A stretch of 55,854 nucleotides of DNA. Source: Bacteroidia bacterium (GTDB lineage: Bacteria; Bacteroidota; Bacteroidia; NS11-12g; UBA9320). Position 1 is the stretch's first letter. Each line of letters begins with the position of its first letter. Position numbers and translations under genes: made by a program. The notes beneath the pieces were generated by a model. The model made no database searches and had not been told where the DNA came from. It saw nothing but the letters and a program-made list of their open reading frames with translations. Of the stretch, positions 40,336 to 49,523 are shown piece by piece. The stretch lies in the NCBI GenBank assembly GCA_017857855.1, contig JAFMCI010000010.1, positions 1-55,854 of the forward strand. The letters are read 5' to 3'.

Positions 40336-42225
40336 ATGAGTGATGCTATAAAACACGAATGTGGAGTTGCCCTAGTAAGGCTCAGAAAACCGTTAGAATA
40401 CTACCGTGAGAAGTACGGAACAGAGCTTATTGGGATTGAAAAGTTGCAAATGTTAATGAACAAGCAACTTAATCGTGGACAAGATGGCTCTGGACTTGCA
40501 GTGATAAAATTAAATCCTGAATTTGGACACCGATATATTGCTCGCGAAAGGGCAAAAGGAAGTAATGCTGTAAGCACTCTTTTTGAACGTGTTAATCAAA
40601 AATTCAGTGAGTTAGATAAGGAAAAGGCCAAGGATACAGACTGGCTCAAGAAAAATTATCCCTATGCCGGAGAATTATTACTTGGGCATTTGCGCTATGC
40701 TACGCATGGTAAAGATAGCATCGAAAATATTCATCCATTCTTACGTCAAAATAACTGGATGAGCCGTAACTTGGTTCTGGCAGGTAATTATAATATGACC
40801 AATGTGAATGAGATGTATCAGCAACTTATTCAATTGGGCCAGCACCCAAAAGAAATAAGCGATAATGTGACCATGCTTGAAAAAATAGGTCATTTCTTGG
40901 ATGAGGAGAACGCTAGACTTTATCGTGAGTGCAAAGAAAAAGGCATGGATAATTTTGCCATTGCTGACTTTATTAAGAAAAACTTAAACCTTCAAAACGT
41001 ATTAAAAAGTGCATTTAAAAATGTAGATGGAGGATATAATATGGTAGGTTTGATAGGTGATGGTAATGCATTTGTAATGCGTGACCCGAATGGAATCAGA
41101 CCTAATTACTATTGGTCTAATGACGAGTTTCTTGTGGTTGCAAGTGAACGTCCTGCAATACAAACAGCGTTTGATTTGCAAATGGACGAGCTCAAAGAAG
41201 TTACTCCAGGATCTGCTCTAATTATTGATCGTGACGGAAACTTTGAAGAGAAAGAAATACTACCGCAACTGGAGAGAAAATCATGCAGTTTCGAACGTAT
41301 CTACTTTTCTCGTGGTAGCGATGGGAAAATACACCAAGAACGTAAAATGCTCGGTCGTAAAATGGCGAGAGAAATTCTTACACGCTTGGATTACGACATA
41401 CGAAGTACAGTATTCTCCTATATCCCGAATACGGCGGGAACTTCTTACTATGGCTTGGTAGATGGTATTTATAAATACCTAGACAAATGGAAACGTGAGG
41501 CAATTATCAAGCTAGGAGAAAACCCTAAACCTGCAGAGATAGACAAGTTACTTTCGGTAAAAATAAGAAGAGAAAAACTGCTGGTAAAGGATGCTAAAAT
41601 TAGAACTTTTATAGCGCAAGACGCAGGAAGAGATAATCTTGTAGGTAACGGGTATGATGTAACTTACGGCGTTGTTAAATCTACGGATACATTAGTTGTG
41701 GTAGATGATAGTATAGTAAGAGGCACTACGCTTAAAAAGAGTATTCTTCGTATTTTGGACAGGCTTGAGCCAAAGAAAATAATTGTTGTTTCTTCAGCTC
41801 CTATTATAAAATACCCAGATTGTTATGGTATAGATATGAGTCGTATGAATGAGTTCATATCTTTTCAAGCGGTAAAAAGCTTATTGGAAAAAAATGGTGA
41901 ATTGTCATTTATGAATACCGTGTACGAAGCGTGTAAACAAGAATTGGAAAAACCAGTTGCTGAGATGCAAAACAAAGTAAAGATGTTGTACGACAGATTT
42001 ACAGATAAAGAAATAGAAACTGAAATAGCGTTACTTGTAACTCCAGAAAATATGAAAGCTAAGGTAGAAATAGCGTTTCAAAGTATTGCGGGATTACATG
42101 CTTCTTGCCCTAATCACAAAGGAGACTGGTATTTCTCTGGTAACTATCCTACGCCAGGAGGTAATCAAGTGGTGAATAGGAGTTATGTCTACTATATGGA
42201 AGGAAGTAAGGATCGAGCGTATTAA
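40336..42225 (+). CDS. PurF-like amidophosphoribosyltransferase paralogue (629 aa)
   Basis: The protein has an N-terminal glutamine amidotransferase domain (C9 after an eight-residue propeptide; GHLRY at 117-121) and a C-terminal phosphoribosyltransferase domain with an intact PRPP loop VVVDDSIVRGTT (454-465). It is about 130-160 residues longer than ordinary PurF, with a C-terminal extension (about 525-629). Where PurF has the N-G oxyanion pair, this protein reads N151-Y152-N153; S175-D176 is followed by N-V, not the usual T-E. It is a Bacteroidota paralogue whose reaction is uncertain. PurF activity is possible but not proven by the motifs. Confidence 0.82.
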   Translation: MSDAIKHECGVALVRLRKPLEYYREKYGTELIGIEKLQMLMNKQLNRGQDGSGLAVIKLNPEFGHRYIARERAKGSNAVSTLFERVNQKFSELDKEKAKDTDWLKKNYPYAGELLLGHLRYATHGKDSIENIHPFLRQNNWMSRNLVLAGNYNMTNVNEMYQQLIQLGQHPKEISDNVTMLEKIGHFLDEENARLYRECKEKGMDNFAIADFIKKNLNLQNVLKSAFKNVDGGYNMVGLIGDGNAFVMRDPNGIRPNYYWSNDEFLVVASERPAIQTAFDLQMDELKEVTPGSALIIDRDGNFEEKEILPQLERKSCSFERIYFSRGSDGKIHQERKMLGRKMAREILTRLDYDIRSTVFSYIPNTAGTSYYGLVDGIYKYLDKWKREAIIKLGENPKPAEIDKLLSVKIRREKLLVKDAKIRTFIAQDAGRDNLVGNGYDVTYGVVKSTDTLVVVDDSIVRGTTLKKSILRILDRLEPKKIIVVSSAPIIKYPDCYGIDMSRMNEFISFQAVKSLLEKNGELSFMNTVYEACKQELEKPVAEMQNKVKMLYDRFTDKEIETEIALLVTPENMKAKVEIAFQSIAGLHASCPNHKGDWYFSGNYPTPGGNQVVNRSYVYYMEGSKDRAY

Positions 42226-43439
42226 ACGATTACGCTCCCGATCATACTATCCCCGAACCAATATGGGATGTCTTCTAACCCATTAGCAGGTTTGGTGAGA
42301 ATAAGGTTGGCCTTTTTCCCTACTTGAATGCTTCCAACCTCATGCTGAACTTCCATAGCAAAAGCAGCATTGTAAGTGAGTGCGTTAAATGCTTCTTCTG
42401 GTGTTAGTTTCAGTTTAGCACAAGCTAAGCCAAAAGCCAAATTCAAATTACTGCTCGGAGCCGAGCCCGGATTAAAGTCACTGGCAATTGCTAGGGGAAT
42501 ATTTTTATCTATCAATTGTCTTCCAGGGGTATACGGAATATCCAGAAACATAGAACAAAGGGGCAATCCTGTGGCGATGGTATTTGCGTTGGAAAGCGCT
42601 ACATAGTCATCTTCAGTCATTACTTCTAAATGATCTACCGATAGTACTCCCATTTCACAGGCCATTTTTACGGCACCAAAACTACTAAATTGATTTACAT
42701 GCACTTTCGCTTTAAGTCCATGTTTATCTCCAGATTCTATTACCTGCTTTAAGTCGTCTAAATCAAAATAGCCCGTTTCGCAAAAAATATCAATATAATC
42801 AGCGAGGCCTTCTCCAGCTATGCGAGGTAGCATTTCGTTGCAAACCAAGTACATATAGGCGGCTTTATTGTTTTTGTATTCTTGAGGAAGCGCATGGGCT
42901 CCCAAAAAAGTTGCTTTTATGGGAATGGGCGAAAGCGATTTTAATACCCGGATTACCCTGAGCATCTTCATTTCATCTTCTATATTTAGTCCATATCCGC
43001 TTTTTATTTCAATAGCGCCAGTTCCTTGTTTTATTGCATTTTCAAGTCTTAGGTGAGCAGCGTCGTATAGTTGTTGCTCGCTCATAGCATGTAGTTTAGC
43101 AGCACTGTTAAGTATACCTCCTCCTGCTTCAGCTATTTCTTGGTACGATTTACCATGCAGACGCATGTTCATTTCGGCAGCTCTACTTTCGGCAAAAACC
43201 AGATGCGTATGCGAGTCTACGTACATTGGTAATACCAGTCGACCGCTGCAATCATGCGTATCCATACTTACATTGGGGCAATCGTGCATAGGTCCAAAAG
43301 AATCTATGATGTTATTTCGGATGAGTAAATAAGCATTATCTAAAGTGTTAACTTCACCTTGTGCTTTTCCTCGTTTTATAACATCAGAATTCTCGGTAAT
43401 CCCAATGAGTTGCTTTATATTTTTAAGAAGTAGGTTCAT
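42222..43439 (-). CDS. hutI: Imidazolonepropionase
   Basis: The 405-residue amidohydrolase opens the ring of imidazolone propionate in histidine breakdown. Metal-binding and substrate residues are seen in DSHTHLVFAESRAAE (the HTH pair), the FLGAHALPQEY segment, the KVHVNQFSS strand, DHLEVMTEDD and SDFNPGSAPSSNL, all typical of HutI. Length matches the family. No hutH, hutU or hutG is nearby. It converges on the PurF-like gene with a 4-base overlap. TAATATTG lies 8 bases before the ATG. Confidence 0.93.
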   Translation of the reverse strand: MNLLLKNIKQLIGITENSDVIKRGKAQGEVNTLDNAYLLIRNNIIDSFGPMHDCPNVSMDTHDCSGRLVLPMYVDSHTHLVFAESRAAEMNMRLHGKSYQEIAEAGGGILNSAAKLHAMSEQQLYDAAHLRLENAIKQGTGAIEIKSGYGLNIEDEMKMLRVIRVLKSLSPIPIKATFLGAHALPQEYKNNKAAYMYLVCNEMLPRIAGEGLADYIDIFCETGYFDLDDLKQVIESGDKHGLKAKVHVNQFSSFGAVKMACEMGVLSVDHLEVMTEDDYVALSNANTIATGLPLCSMFLDIPYTPGRQLIDKNIPLAIASDFNPGSAPSSNLNLAFGLACAKLKLTPEEAFNALTYNAAFAMEVQHEVGSIQVGKKANLILTKPANGLEDIPYWFGDSMIGSVIV

Positions 43440-43447
43440 TGCTGGTG

Positions 43448-43455
43448 CAATATTA
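43448..43455 (-). promoter_or_regulatory. Possible -7 box TAATATTG (hutI)
   Basis: One mismatch from TAnnTTTG and identical to the box at 11740-11747. It lies 8 bases from the hutI ATG. Confidence 0.35.
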
Positions 43456-43481
43456 CGACTTACAGCGTGATTAATATTTTC

Positions 43482-43513
43482 AAAAAAAATGGAGTCACTT
43501 GCGTAACTCCATT
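43482..43513 (-). terminator. Intrinsic terminator of rny
   Basis: An 8-bp stem (AATGGAGT and ACTCCATT, 10-base loop) is followed on the minus strand by a run of T. It starts 40 bases after the rny stop codon and closes the pheT-zapA-rny group. Confidence 0.85.
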
Positions 43514-43552
43514 CTGTGTTTTCCAGTCGAACGATTAACTAATCACCGAAAA

Positions 43553-45127
43553 TTACTTCGCGTAATTTACAGCTCTACGTTCACGAATAACCGTAATCTT
43601 TATTTGTCCCGGATATATCATTTCTTTCATGATTTTTTGTGACATATCAAAAGAAAGTAGATCTGCACTCTTATCGTCCAGTACATCGCTGTCTACGATT
43701 ACACGAAGTTCTCTTCCTGCTTGTATCGCAAACGCTTTTTCTACTCCTTCAAAGCTAAGCGCTAGTTTTTCTAGGTCTTGTAAACGCTTGATATAATTTT
43801 CGCTGTCTTCTCTACGAGCTCCAGGTCTTGATCCGCTTATGGCGTCACATGCTTGTATAATAGGAGAGTAAAGGTTAGTCATTTCTATCTCGTCGTGGTG
43901 AGCACCTACTGCGTTACACACTTCAGGATGTTCGCCAAATTTCTCACAAAGTTTCATGCCCAATAATGCGTGAGGCATTTCACTATCGCTGTCAGGTACT
44001 TTACCTATATCGTGTAGTAACCCTGCTCGTTTGGCTCTTTTAGCATCTAGACCAAACTCTGCTGCCATGGTCGCACATAAATTGGCTACCTCTCTACTGT
44101 GCTTTAATAAGTTTTGTCCATAAGATGAACGGAATCTCATTCTACCTACCATACGGATAAGTTCTGGATGAAGTCCGTTAATGCCTAAATCGATTACGGT
44201 TTTTTCACCGTATTCATTTATTTCTTGTTCTACATCTTTTCTGGTTTTCTCCACTACTTCCTCGATTCGTGCGGGATGAATTCTACCATCTGCAACCAGT
44301 CTGTGTAGAGATAGTCTAGCGATCTCTCTTCGTACAGGGTCAAAACCAGAGAGAATAATAGCTTCTGGAGTGTCATCTACAATTATTTCAATACCTGTAG
44401 CGGCTTCCAAAGCTCTGATGTTTCGTCCTTCTCTACCAATTATACGTCCTTTGATGTCATCGTTGTCGATATTGAAAACGGTAACAGAATTTTCGATAGC
44501 TTGCTCTGCTGCGGTACGTTGTATGGTTTGTAAAATCATACGTTTAGCTTCTTTGTTAGCTGTTAGCTTAGCTTCTTCCAGAATTAATTTTTGCTGAGTA
44601 AGCGCTTCTGTGCGTGCATCTTTAGCTACGGCATCAATCATTTGAGCTTTCGCGTCTTCTTTAGAAAGTCCGGCTATTTTCTCTAATTGTGTGATTTGAG
44701 CACTGATTTGATCTTTCAGTTCCTCTTGTTTGCTTTTAACAATTTCTACTTGGCTACTCAGGTTTTTCTTTACAGCTTCAAGTTCTTTTTCTTTATCACT
44801 GTTATGCTGTAGCTTAGAATCAAGACTCTGCTCTTTTCTCTTTAATTCATTAAAACGATTGTCGAGTTCTTTTTCTTTTTCACGTGTAGACTCATTATGC
44901 TCGTTTTTGAGCTTATGAAATTTTTCTTTAGCTTCTAGCTCGCGTTCTCTTTTGTAAGATTCTGCTTTAGATCTAATGGCATCTGCTTTGGATTGTGCAG
45001 TGGCCAACAGTGATTCTGCTTTTGCCTCTGTCTCTATTGCTTTTGTACTGGTGTTTTTGGATGCTATCATCCAGGCAACGCCACCGCCCATGGCAAGTGA
45101 TACTATTGCTATAATTGCTTCAATCAT
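43553..45127 (-). CDS. rny: Ribonuclease Y
   Basis: The 524-residue membrane-anchored endoribonuclease starts mRNA decay. One N-terminal membrane helix (3-21), a long coiled coil rich in K, E and Q (28-200), a KH domain with [12 protein letters not shown] (227-238), and an HD domain with the metal site LLHDIGK (370-376) and later GAHHDEIE (408-415) are in the usual order. Length matches the family. It lies 69 bases after zapA; AT-rich sequence with TATACC separates them, so a shared transcript is possible. Confidence 0.95.
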   Translation of the reverse strand: MIEAIIAIVSLAMGGGVAWMIASKNTSTKAIETEAKAESLLATAQSKADAIRSKAESYKRERELEAKEKFHKLKNEHNESTREKEKELDNRFNELKRKEQSLDSKLQHNSDKEKELEAVKKNLSSQVEIVKSKQEELKDQISAQITQLEKIAGLSKEDAKAQMIDAVAKDARTEALTQQKLILEEAKLTANKEAKRMILQTIQRTAAEQAIENSVTVFNIDNDDIKGRIIGREGRNIRALEAATGIEIIVDDTPEAIILSGFDPVRREIARLSLHRLVADGRIHPARIEEVVEKTRKDVEQEINEYGEKTVIDLGINGLHPELIRMVGRMRFRSSYGQNLLKHSREVANLCATMAAEFGLDAKRAKRAGLLHDIGKVPDSDSEMPHALLGMKLCEKFGEHPEVCNAVGAHHDEIEMTNLYSPIIQACDAISGSRPGARREDSENYIKRLQDLEKLALSFEGVEKAFAIQAGRELRVIVDSDVLDDKSADLLSFDMSQKIMKEMIYPGQIKITVIRERRAVNYAK

Positions 45128-45196
45128 TTTTCGTTTTTCGTTTTTTGTTAGGTATAAAAAATGACTAGTAGTATGAAATAGGAATATCCGGGTTGT

Positions 45197-45478
45197 TTAA
45201 ATTTCGAGCAATTGCTCTAGTTCTTTCAATTTAGTGCTTATATTATCTGTGTCATAACCGTTTGATTTTTTTTCTTTTTTATCAGAGGCAAATTCAAGGG
45301 CTACCATCGAAAGAGCATCTTGCTTATCCTGCACAGAAAAATTGTCTATGTAGAATTTTGCTCTTTCATTTATTATTTTAGCCGCATTACGGACCTCACC
45401 TTCTTCAGAAGATTTGATGCGCAACGGGTAAAACCGATCACATATATTTACTTTTATGGATATTTCTATTTCAGACAT
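45197..45478 (-). CDS. zapA: Cell division protein ZapA
   Basis: The 93-residue protein matches ZapA: ISIKVNICDRFYPLRIKSSEE at the N-terminus, then VRNAAKIINERAKFYIDNF and LSMVALEFASDK, ending in a coiled coil. ZapA binds FtsZ and bundles its filaments at the division site. The family is often annotated as DUF710. It follows a coiled-coil protein gene after 18 bases and precedes rny, as is common in Bacteroidota. Confidence 0.9.
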   Translation of the reverse strand: MSEIEISIKVNICDRFYPLRIKSSEEGEVRNAAKIINERAKFYIDNFSVQDKQDALSMVALEFASDKKEKKSNGYDTDNISTKLKELEQLLEI

Positions 45479-45496
45479 TCTAGCCTGTTTGGTTTA

Positions 45497-45781
45497 TTAT
45501 TTTTTTACTAAGGTTAAGCAATGGTCTATTTCTTGTATTAGCTGGTCTATTTGTTTTTTAAACTCAGTTGTGTCAGTTGCTAAACTAGCGCTCTGTGCAA
45601 GATTACTAATTTTATTTGTTTCTTGAAAATTAAGTAATTCTTTGGTGTTGTTTTCAAGCTGCTTTTTTAACCGTTGATTTTCTGATGTTAATTGCCCATT
45701 TTTAGTTTCCAGTATTTCACATCTGCTCTTTAGCTGTTTAATGTGATATTCTATGTTTTCTAAGCGAGCAAAAAGTTCCAT
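45497..45781 (-). CDS. Small coiled-coil protein (ZapB-like)
   Basis: The 94-residue protein has a heptad pattern over residues 4-55 (LENIEYHIKQLKSRCEILE, then NGQLTSENQRLKKQLENN), and a second helix at 70-92. Apart from its coiled coil it has no motif. Its ATG overlaps the pheT stop by one base (TAATG), and zapA follows after 18 bases. Position and structure suggest a partner of ZapA in cell division, similar to ZapB; this is inference. Confidence 0.7.
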   Translation of the reverse strand: MELFARLENIEYHIKQLKSRCEILETKNGQLTSENQRLKKQLENNTKELLNFQETNKISNLAQSASLATDTTEFKKQIDQLIQEIDHCLTLVKK

Positions 45782-48123
45782 TATTTTCTAATGATAGCGT
45801 TTAGATGGGACTCGAAATTAGAGATTAATTTAGCCATTAGTGCCTCTATTTCTGTGTCCTCCATGGTCTTTTTAGGATTATACATAAAGAATGCAACGGC
45901 ATAAGATTTCTGATTTTCTTCTAAAGGTTTACCTTCATACACATCAAACAGCAATAAATCGGTAAGTGTTTGTTGTAGAGTTTGTTTGGCTATTTTTTGA
46001 ACTTCTGCATAGCTTACGCTTTTGTTTAAGACCAAAGAAAGATCTCTTCTCACAATAGGGAAAACTGGAATTTCCGCTAATTTTATATCTGCATTGGCAA
46101 GTTGCAAACACATATCCCAATCTACACATAGGGATATGGCATCTTGCTTTAGACCATGAGATTTTAATTGCTCTTTATTAATAATCGCAGATTGGGTCAA
46201 CTTCTCCAGATGCTTAGGTGCAATATTTAATTTGGTAAGTACATTAGAAACTACAGCAAGAAGTTCATCTTGAGTTGCTTTAATGTTTTTTGTGCTCCAA
46301 TGTTCTGGATGTCTGTTTCCGGAAAAAGTAATTTGTAACACTTCGTACTCTTCGTATTTGCCGTTGCGTTTGAAGTAGGTTTTGCCAAATTCATAAAACT
46401 TTACATCACTGTTTTTACGGTTAACGTTATACGCTACAGTGCTCAGTGCAGAATTAACCAGTTCCATTCGCATCACACCCATGTCTTGGCTCAGCGGATT
46501 TAGCATGTGTACAGCCTCTTTTAATTCATCTTCTGTGTACCATTTGCTGGATACTAATGAGTTGTTCATGATCTCGTTAAACCCAATATCACTCAGGTAA
46601 TTGCTGATTTTTGCTTTTAGTTTATTTGGAGCATTTTTAGCAATAACCGATGGGATGTAGTTTACTTTTTGAGGAATTGGAATATTATCAAATCCATACA
46701 CACGAAGAATCTCTTCATACACGTCAACTGGACGCTCTACATCTGGTCGGTAACGGGGTACTTCTAAAAATAAATTTCGATTGTTGTTGGCTTTAATTTT
46801 TATTTCAAGACTTTGTAGAATCCGTAAGGCATCATCCTCTGGAATTTCGTGTCCTACAAATGTATTGAGGTCATCTAATTTGATTTCGATTTGCAATGGC
46901 TCAATCACTTCAGGATACACGTCAACTACTTCCGAAGCTACATCCCCTCCTGCAAGTTCTTGAATCAAGTTAACTGCTCTTATAAGGGCGTAGTTTACCA
47001 TTTCAGGATCTGTTCCTCTCTCAAACCGATAACTGGCATCTGTATTTAACCCAAAACTCTTAGCTGTTTTTCGAACTGCGGCAGGGTTAAAATAAGCGCT
47101 TTCTATAAAAATGGTTTTGGTGTAGCTATTTACGCCGGAGTCTAATCCGCCCAAAACGCCTGCAAGCGCAAGAGGTTTTTCGCTATCAGCTATAACCAGA
47201 TGATTCTCGTTTAGTTCTCTTTCTACCTCGTCAAGGGTAGTTATTTTTTCACCTTTTTTAGCAAAACGAGCCACTATCTTATGTCCAGCTATTTTGTTAT
47301 AGTCAAAAGCGTGCAAGGGTTGACCAAGCTCATGCTGAATAAAGTTAGTTATGTCAACAACATTATTAATTGGTTTTAGATCAATAGATTGAAGTCTTTT
47401 TTTAAGCCAATCTGGAGATTCTTTAATATCTACACCGGTTATGGTAATGCCGCTGTATCTTGGAACTGCGCTTGCGTCTTCGATGCTGACATCTATTCTC
47501 ATTTGACCGCGCGCGTCGATGCTCTCTATGGAAGGTTTCTTATATTTTATTCCCGTTAGTGCCTGAAGTTCGCGGGCAACTCCCAAGTGAGAAATGGCAT
47601 CGCCTCTATTGGGTATAATGGCAATTTCTAGTTGTGTGTCTGTATCTACTTCATACAGTTCAGTAAGAAGTGTTCCAGGAACCACAGAAGGATCAAGAAC
47701 CATAATGCCATCATGACTGCTGCCTAAACCTATTTCATCTTCAGCGCATATCATTCCTTCCGAAAGTTCACCTCTTATTTTTGAGGCTTTGATTTCAAAA
47801 CTTCCATCCGCCATATAAATCATAGTGCCTACAGGAGCTACTACTACTTTTTGACCAACTTCTACATTGGTTGCTCCACACACAATATTGAGTATTGTCC
47901 CGTTACCTACGTCTACTGTAGTTTTGTTTAGCTTGTCTGCGTCAGGATGTTTTTCTTTAGAGAGAACGTGTCCTACCACCAAATTTTTAAGTCCGCCTTT
48001 TATAGATTCGGTGGTTAAAATGTGCTCTACTTCTAGACCACTCATCGTAAGCTTTTCACAGATTTGCTCTAATGGCGAATCTAGTTTTATGAATTGTTGT
48101 AACCAGTTATATGATATCTTCAT
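45781..48123 (-). CDS. pheT: Phenylalanine-tRNA ligase beta subunit
   Basis: The 780-residue protein is the larger subunit of the alpha2-beta2 synthetase that charges tRNA-Phe. The order is complete: B1 start MKISYNWLQQFI, an OB-fold tRNA-binding domain (about 44-150, with VGHVLSKEKHPDADKLNKT), the B3/B4 editing domain, B5, the synthetase-like core, and a C-terminal ferredoxin-like anticodon-binding domain (about 688-780). A TATCTTCG box sits 14 bases before the ATG. The alpha subunit gene pheS is not in the window. It is the first gene of a group with the coiled-coil protein, zapA and rny. Confidence 0.95.
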   Translation of the reverse strand: MKISYNWLQQFIKLDSPLEQICEKLTMSGLEVEHILTTESIKGGLKNLVVGHVLSKEKHPDADKLNKTTVDVGNGTILNIVCGATNVEVGQKVVVAPVGTMIYMADGSFEIKASKIRGELSEGMICAEDEIGLGSSHDGIMVLDPSVVPGTLLTELYEVDTDTQLEIAIIPNRGDAISHLGVARELQALTGIKYKKPSIESIDARGQMRIDVSIEDASAVPRYSGITITGVDIKESPDWLKKRLQSIDLKPINNVVDITNFIQHELGQPLHAFDYNKIAGHKIVARFAKKGEKITTLDEVERELNENHLVIADSEKPLALAGVLGGLDSGVNSYTKTIFIESAYFNPAAVRKTAKSFGLNTDASYRFERGTDPEMVNYALIRAVNLIQELAGGDVASEVVDVYPEVIEPLQIEIKLDDLNTFVGHEIPEDDALRILQSLEIKIKANNNRNLFLEVPRYRPDVERPVDVYEEILRVYGFDNIPIPQKVNYIPSVIAKNAPNKLKAKISNYLSDIGFNEIMNNSLVSSKWYTEDELKEAVHMLNPLSQDMGVMRMELVNSALSTVAYNVNRKNSDVKFYEFGKTYFKRNGKYEEYEVLQITFSGNRHPEHWSTKNIKATQDELLAVVSNVLTKLNIAPKHLEKLTQSAIINKEQLKSHGLKQDAISLCVDWDMCLQLANADIKLAEIPVFPIVRRDLSLVLNKSVSYAEVQKIAKQTLQQTLTDLLLFDVYEGKPLEENQKSYAVAFFMYNPKKTMEDTEIEALMAKLISNFESHLNAIIRK

Positions 48124-48137
48124 TATTAAACCTGCAA

Positions 48138-48145
48138 CGAAGATA
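48138..48145 (-). promoter_or_regulatory. -7 promoter box TATCTTCG (pheT)
   Basis: A TAnnTTCG match, 14 bases before the pheT ATG. The predicted leader is about nine bases, too short for a T-box or attenuator. Confidence 0.5.
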
Positions 48146-48214
48146 ATTGTGTATTTGTAAACTTACCTTCAGTATGAAGTATTTTATACATATTTTATTA
48201 ATCTTGCCCCAGTT

Positions 48215-49036
48215 ATGCATAATGTAGACACAAGATATTGGTTAGTTCGAGGTAATAAAATTTTGGTGGAGCAGGTTCCGCTTTTTCTTTCAGCGTTATT
48301 GGTGTTAATAATTGGTTGGTGGTTGATTGGAAGAATAAATGGTTGGCTCAAACGATTGATGACATCTAATAAAGTAGAAGTTTCTCTGATTCCATTCTTG
48401 AGCAGTTTGGTTAATGTAGGGCTTAAGGTATTATTATTGGTAACGGTGGCATCTATGCTGGGTATTGAGACTACAAGCTTTGTTACAATTCTTGGTGCGG
48501 CTGGATTAGCCGTGGGATTAGCCTTGCAAGGAAGTCTATCTAATTTTGCAGGAGGAGTTTTGATTTTGTTATTTAAACCCTTTAAAGTAGGAGATATTAT
48601 AGAATCCGATGGTGAAAGGGGAGAAGTGAAAAGTATTACTGTTTTGTATACTATTTTATCGTCTCCCTCAGATAATACCGTAATACTGCCTAACGGTCAT
48701 GTGGCTAATAATAAGGTGATTAATTTCTCCAAAGAGGATAACCGAAGAGTAGATCTTAAGGTAGGTATAGGATACGAAGAAGATATTGAAAAAGCAAAAG
48801 CTGTGATTTTAGAGGCCATAAAAAATGTACCCAAAGTCCTTGAGCATCCAGTTCCTTTTGTGGGTGTAATCGGTTTTGGAGATAGCTCCGTAGACTTGAC
48901 CATTCGACCTTTTGCACGTTCGGTAGATTATTGGGAAGTCTATTTTGCCTCAAATGAAGCTATAAAAAAGGCTTTGGATGATAATAATATCGAGATACCC
49001 TATCCGCACCAAGTGGAGATTTCAAAGAAAATCTAG
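48215..49036 (+). CDS. Small-conductance mechanosensitive channel (MscS family)
   Basis: The 273-residue protein has three membrane helices (about 22-40, 65-85 and 91-116), the third being the pore helix with the G/A pattern GAAGLAVGLALQGSLSNFAGG. The FKPFKVGDIIESDGERGEV beta domain and the alpha/beta C-terminal domain follow, which is minimal MscS. It opens when the membrane is stretched on osmotic downshock. TAATCTTG (48199-48206) lies 8 bases before the ATG and may be a -7 box with one mismatch. Confidence 0.92.
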   Translation: MHNVDTRYWLVRGNKILVEQVPLFLSALLVLIIGWWLIGRINGWLKRLMTSNKVEVSLIPFLSSLVNVGLKVLLLVTVASMLGIETTSFVTILGAAGLAVGLALQGSLSNFAGGVLILLFKPFKVGDIIESDGERGEVKSITVLYTILSSPSDNTVILPNGHVANNKVINFSKEDNRRVDLKVGIGYEEDIEKAKAVILEAIKNVPKVLEHPVPFVGVIGFGDSSVDLTIRPFARSVDYWEVYFASNEAIKKALDDNNIEIPYPHQVEISKKI

Positions 49037-49137
49037 CGATTTACTTTTTCTTGTAGCACTTCTTTGTTAGCAAAAGACGTTGTGGTTTTACGGAGTAGTA
49101 TTACGAGCTTTAAAGTTTTTAAGAACTATTTACACAA

Positions 49138-49470
49138 TCAAAGAAATGTCAATACTAATTCGGGAGGTCTACAAATTATTGCGTTTTCTGTAGTTTCAAC
49201 GATCGGACGTTCTATCAACTTTGGGTGCGCTGCCATAGCAGCAGTTATTTCTGCATCAGATAAAACTTTCCCTTTGTAAAGCTCTTTCCAAATAGCCTCG
49301 CCTTTTCGCACTAATTCAATAGGCGTAATACCTAATTTTAGAATAAGTGAAGTTAACTGATCCTCCGATAGCGGGTGAGAGATGTAGTCTATTATTTCAA
49401 CACCTTCTTTAGGCATTAAGGCTAAACACTGTCTGCTTTTGGAGCACCTATTGTTGTGGTATATTTTCAT
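49138..49470 (-). CDS. ArsC/Spx-family thioredoxin-fold protein
   Basis: The 110-residue protein starts with KIYHNNRCSKSRQCL, the arsenate reductase (glutaredoxin-type) signature with catalytic C9, and has HPKLIERPIV (about 82-91) with the R-P pair that follows the active site in the fold. The segment YKGKVLSDAE is also typical. It lacks resistance genes nearby, so it may be an ArsC-like reductase of unknown substrate. It lies downstream of the ferredoxin reductase gene, with a small inverted repeat (TAGGGT/ACCCTA, 49486-49503) between. Confidence 0.85.
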   Translation of the reverse strand: MKIYHNNRCSKSRQCLALMPKEGVEIIDYISHPLSEDQLTSLILKLGITPIELVRKGEAIWKELYKGKVLSDAEITAAMAAHPKLIERPIVETTENAIICRPPELVLTFL

Positions 49471-49485
49471 ATGTGGTTTAAAGAT

Positions 49486-49503
49486 TAGGGTTGAATGACC
49501 CTA
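49486..49503. repeat. Small inverted repeat before the ArsC-like gene
   Basis: TAGGGT, a 6-base spacer and ACCCTA form a perfect 6-bp stem in the 53-bp gap between two minus-strand genes. The minus-strand tail is TTT only, so it is either a weak terminator of the reductase gene or an operator. Confidence 0.3.
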
Positions 49504-49523
49504 GTACCTCAACAAATAAAAAG

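Noticed and set aside
45128-45196. 6S RNA gene next to zapA, as in E. coli
   Set aside because: The gap is only 69 bases and has no extended hairpin, too short for 6S RNA.
49064-49279. Plus-strand 71-codon frame over the ArsC-like gene
   Set aside because: It lies antisense to a gene with an intact catalytic motif and shows none of its own.
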